Assembly (NCBI GenBank): GCA_903884125.1
Contig: CAISDR010000071.1
Coordinates: 1-6,891 of the forward strand
DNA from: an uncultured bacterium
GTDB lineage: Bacteria > Pseudomonadota > Alphaproteobacteria > CAISDR01
Direction of reading: 5' to 3'
DNA: 6,891 bases
The position numbers were made by a program, and so were the translations under genes. The first letter of the stretch is position 1, and the number at the start of each line of letters is the position of its first letter. The notes below the pieces were generated by a model. The model worked only from the letters and a program-made list of their open reading frames with translations, searched no databases and had not been told where the DNA came from. Shown one piece after another: positions 5,422-6,891 of this stretch.

Positions 5422-6084
5422 ATGTTCCGGCGTAAATCGACCCTTGCCCCGGTAGCGCAATCGGGAAGTAATTCCCGATTGCCGCTGGCCGCTTTGACCG
5501 TCATTGCCAGCATCACTTGCTGCCTGGGCGGATGTGCCCGTCCCCAATGGTTTGGTCGCTTGCCTGCGGATCAACTATCAGCGACGACGACTATTTCCAG
5601 AACCGCTGTTGACCAGGCGCTTGGCCAATCTGATCTGGTCAACCTGCCACGCAGCATCGATGATTTATTGGGCGGGCTGGATTCCAGCTGTCAAAAACGT
5701 AAAGACGCCATCGCCGAGGCCCTGGGACCGGATTCCACCAAAGTTTCCGCAGTTGTCACAGCTGGATTCAAATCCCTTGTGGATGGGGCGATCACCTTTG
5801 CCCAAAAGCGCGCAAGGGCGCAGCTTGAGCAGGCAAAATCTTCAGGCGATCTGGCCAAAATGACAGACGCAATCATTCGCTTTGACAAAGCCTGCACGCT
5901 GGACCGGGCCATGGCGGTCATGGGCGCATTCCAGCGCAATTGTCGCCCGATTAAAATAGGCACCTGCCCAGATGGAGTATTAGGGTCGGACGGGCTGATC
6001 CAATGTCGGGTGCCACCTGCCCTGCTGGCAAGCATAGATGACGGAAAGCGTGCGGAAATCTGGGTCTGCGGCAGTCTGGATTGA
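5422..6084 (+). CDS. Cysteine-rich lipoprotein of unknown function (lipoprotein 2)
   Basis: This 220-residue protein is also unrecognised. A long N-region (R3, R4, K5, then R19) precedes a hydrophobic core and the lipobox L35-G-G-C38. The next residue is Ala, so outer-membrane sorting is expected by the E. coli rule. The mature part is mainly helical and charged in the middle (about 90-170). It has six further cysteines at 90, 158, 174, 182, 195 and 216, clustered in the C-terminal third like those of lipoprotein 1. The start at 5422 has only a weak GGATGG upstream. No in-frame ATG is available later before the lipobox, and the alternative TTG codons would give a signal peptide without positive charge. 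With 18 bp between the genes, translation may be coupled. A perfect hairpin lies at codons 12-21. Function unknown; coexpression with lipoprotein 1 is the main clue. Confidence 0.8.
   Translation: MFRRKSTLAPVAQSGSNSRLPLAALTVIASITCCLGGCARPQWFGRLPADQLSATTTISRTAVDQALGQSDLVNLPRSIDDLLGGLDSSCQKRKDAIAEALGPDSTKVSAVVTAGFKSLVDGAITFAQKRARAQLEQAKSSGDLAKMTDAIIRFDKACTLDRAMAVMGAFQRNCRPIKIGTCPDGVLGSDGLIQCRVPPALLASIDDGKRAEIWVCGSLD
5457..5482 (+). repeat. Perfect 11-bp hairpin with GTAA loop in the start of lipoprotein gene 2
   Basis: The left arm at 5457-5467 (GCAATCGGGAA) and the right arm at 5472-5482 (TTCCCGATTGC) are perfect reverse complements. The loop is GTAA, a GNRA-type tetraloop in RNA. It begins 35 bases after the start codon and encodes part of the unusually long signal-peptide N-region. 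A short overlapping frame (ATG 5412, stop TAA 5433-5435) ends just before it. The element has no T-tract, so it is not a standard terminator. It could tune translation or RNA decay between the two lipoprotein genes, or be a dispersed repeat. The hairpin is seen directly; the role is unknown. Confidence 0.7.
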
Positions 6085-6117
6085 CCCAAAAAGACAAAGG
6101 TCCACGTCAGGTTGCCC

Positions 6118-6146
6118 TTGCGCCCTGGCCCCAAATCCCCTATACA
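6118..6146 (+). promoter_or_regulatory. Promoter candidate for rpmI-rplT
   Basis: TTGCGC (6118-6123) and TATACA (6141-6146) stand 17 bases apart, an acceptable housekeeping promoter for an alphaproteobacterium. RNA would begin near 6153 and leave a leader of about 150 bases before rpmI. No rho-independent terminator separates it from lipoprotein gene 2, so readthrough may add to expression. Confidence 0.5.
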
Positions 6147-6152
6147 CGCGCC

Positions 6153-6301
6153 CTTCCAACCTCCCGGATTGGCAAACCTGTTACCAGGTGCTTGCGATAC
6201 GCGTTTGGGGATGGAGAAGTGGTCCGGCGGGAATAAGGGCATGCCGTGGCGACTTCCTTTGGGGTGCTAGCACCTTGATTCGTATAGAGAAAGGATCGAA
6301 A
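6153..6301 (+). promoter_or_regulatory. Structured 5' leader of rpmI-rplT
   Basis: Three pairings are visible. ACCTG (6176-6180) with CAGGT (6185-6189) is extended by GCAA (6172-6175) with TTGC (6192-6195). GAAGT (6216-6220) pairs with ACTTC (6252-6256), enclosing CGGC (6225-6228) with GCCG (6243-6246). The 12-base palindrome GGTGCTAGCACC at 6263-6274 lies just before the ribosome binding site. In other bacteria L20 represses its own operon by binding leader RNA that mimics its rRNA site, so such a role is plausible here. I cannot match it to a named leader family. Confidence 0.4.
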
Positions 6302-6499
6302 ATGCCCAAGATGAAGACTAAAAGCGGGGCAAAGAAGCGTTTTACGCTGACCGCCACCGGCAAGGTGCGCATGAGCCAGGCCAACAAGCGTCATGGCATG
6401 ATCAAGCGTACAAACAAACAAATTCGCAACCAGCGCGGTACCGCCATTTTATCCGAAGCCGATACGGCTCGGGTAAAGCGTTACCTGCCCTACGCGTAA
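6302..6499 (+). CDS. rpmI: 50S ribosomal protein L35
   Basis: The 65-residue product is full length for L35. It has the typical opening M-P-K-M-K-T-K-S-G-A-K-K-R-F, the conserved T-A-T-G-K-V (16-21), the very basic centre with K-R-H-G-M-I-K-R-T, and a short C-terminal tail. L35 is a small, positively charged component of the large ribosomal subunit. The frame runs open for a long way upstream, but ATG 6302 is the family start and AAGGA at 6291-6295 lies six bases before it. It is followed at once by rplT. infC, which precedes rpmI in many bacteria, is not here; a lipoprotein gene stands upstream instead. Confidence 0.97.
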   Translation: MPKMKTKSGAKKRFTLTATGKVRMSQANKRHGMIKRTNKQIRNQRGTAILSEADTARVKRYLPYA

Positions 6500-6511
6500 G
6501 GAGCGGCACCC

Positions 6512-6877
6512 ATGGCACGTGTTAAACGTGGCGTTACCGCCCACGCCCGCCACAAAAAAGTAACTGACGCGGCAAAAGGCTATTACGGCCGCCGCAAGAA
6601 CACCTATCGCGCGGCTGTTCAGGCCGTCGAAAAGGCCGGGCAGTATGCCTATCGGGATCGTCGGACCAAAAAGCGGACATTCCGTGCACTGTGGATCCAG
6701 CGTATCAATGCCGGTGCCCGCCTGTTCGGGTTGACCTATTCCCGATTTATGTGCGGCCTCAAGGCCGCCGGGATCGAGATCGACCGCAAAGTGCTGTCCG
6801 ATATCGCGATCCACGAGCCTGAGGCCTTCAAGGCCCTGGTCGATCAGGCAAGCGCGGCCCTGCCCGCAGAAGCCTGA
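6512..6877 (+). CDS. rplT: 50S ribosomal protein L20
   Basis: The 121-residue product is full length. It begins M-A-R-V-K-R-G-V and has A-K-G-Y-Y-G-R-R-K-N (21-30), then the long basic helix with Y-A-Y-R-D-R-R-T-K-K-R-T-F-R (45-58). The globular C-terminal half carries L-W-I-Q-R-I-N-A-G-A-R (60-70) and G-L-T-Y-S-R-F (73-79). L20 binds 23S rRNA early in assembly of the large subunit and in several bacteria represses its own operon. The ribosome binding site AAGGAG (6498-6503) overlaps the TAA stop of rpmI, so the two are probably translationally coupled. pheS often follows this pair, but only 14 bases remain in the window. Confidence 0.98.
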   Translation: MARVKRGVTAHARHKKVTDAAKGYYGRRKNTYRAAVQAVEKAGQYAYRDRRTKKRTFRALWIQRINAGARLFGLTYSRFMCGLKAAGIEIDRKVLSDIAIHEPEAFKALVDQASAALPAEA

Positions 6878-6879
6878 TC
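6842..6879 (+). repeat. Inverted repeat spanning the end of rplT
   Basis: GATCAGGC (6842-6849) matches GCCTGATC (6872-6879), which contains the rplT stop codon. Inside, GCGG (6854-6857) can pair with CCGC (6864-6867). No T-tract is seen before the window ends, so a terminator cannot be called. It may fold at the end of the rplT message or be chance. Confidence 0.3.
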
Positions 6880-6891
6880 CCTGATCGGTCA

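Noticed and set aside
6038..6301. Long upstream extension of the rpmI frame
   Set aside because: L35 has a fixed length near 65 residues and begins M-P-K-M-K-T-K; the extension overlaps lipoprotein gene 2 and the leader.

Overview
The window looks like an ordinary chromosomal stretch of a moderately GC-rich alphaproteobacterium. The evidence is the FabI sequence (an Ala in the H-A-I-A-F loop and the Y-Y-G-A-E-R segment, both of which I associate with alphaproteobacterial FabI), a response regulator whose linker carries V-G-P-D-R-R-R, and an rpmI-rplT pair without infC in front of it. I cannot place it to order or genus. I see no rRNA or tRNA gene, no CRISPR array, no insertion sequence and no phage gene.

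Left part (1-2291): the N-terminal 215 codons of fabI (enoyl-ACP reductase) run leftward off the window. A small hotdog-fold thioesterase-like gene runs rightward from a shared 210-bp divergent region. Its 3' end overlaps tail-to-tail by 28 bp with a leftward gene for a receiver-domain protein with an unrecognised helical C-terminal half.

Middle part (2292-3854): divergent from the receiver protein, across a 133-bp region with a dyad, lies an alpha/beta hydrolase. A hairpin plus eight T residues follows its stop codon. Next is a Sec-exported peroxiredoxin that lacks the adjacent resolving cysteine of the PrxQ/Bcp type but has a second cysteine further on.

Right part (3855-6891): an AT-rich leader with a promoter candidate and a folded 5' end precedes two tandem genes for cysteine-rich lipoproteins of unknown function, 18 bp apart. 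The second contains a perfect 11-bp stem with a GTAA (GNRA-type) loop just inside its coding region. A 217-bp intergenic region with a good promoter candidate and several stem-loops leads into rpmI (L35) and rplT (L20), whose ribosome binding site overlaps the rpmI stop.

The genes fall into separate small transcription units: lipid synthesis (fabI, perhaps the thioesterase), signalling, a hydrolase, envelope oxidative defence, envelope lipoproteins and translation. The parts least explained by known families are the lipoprotein pair, the two strong inverted repeats inside coding sequence (1095-1129 and 5457-5482) and the C-terminal half of the receiver protein.
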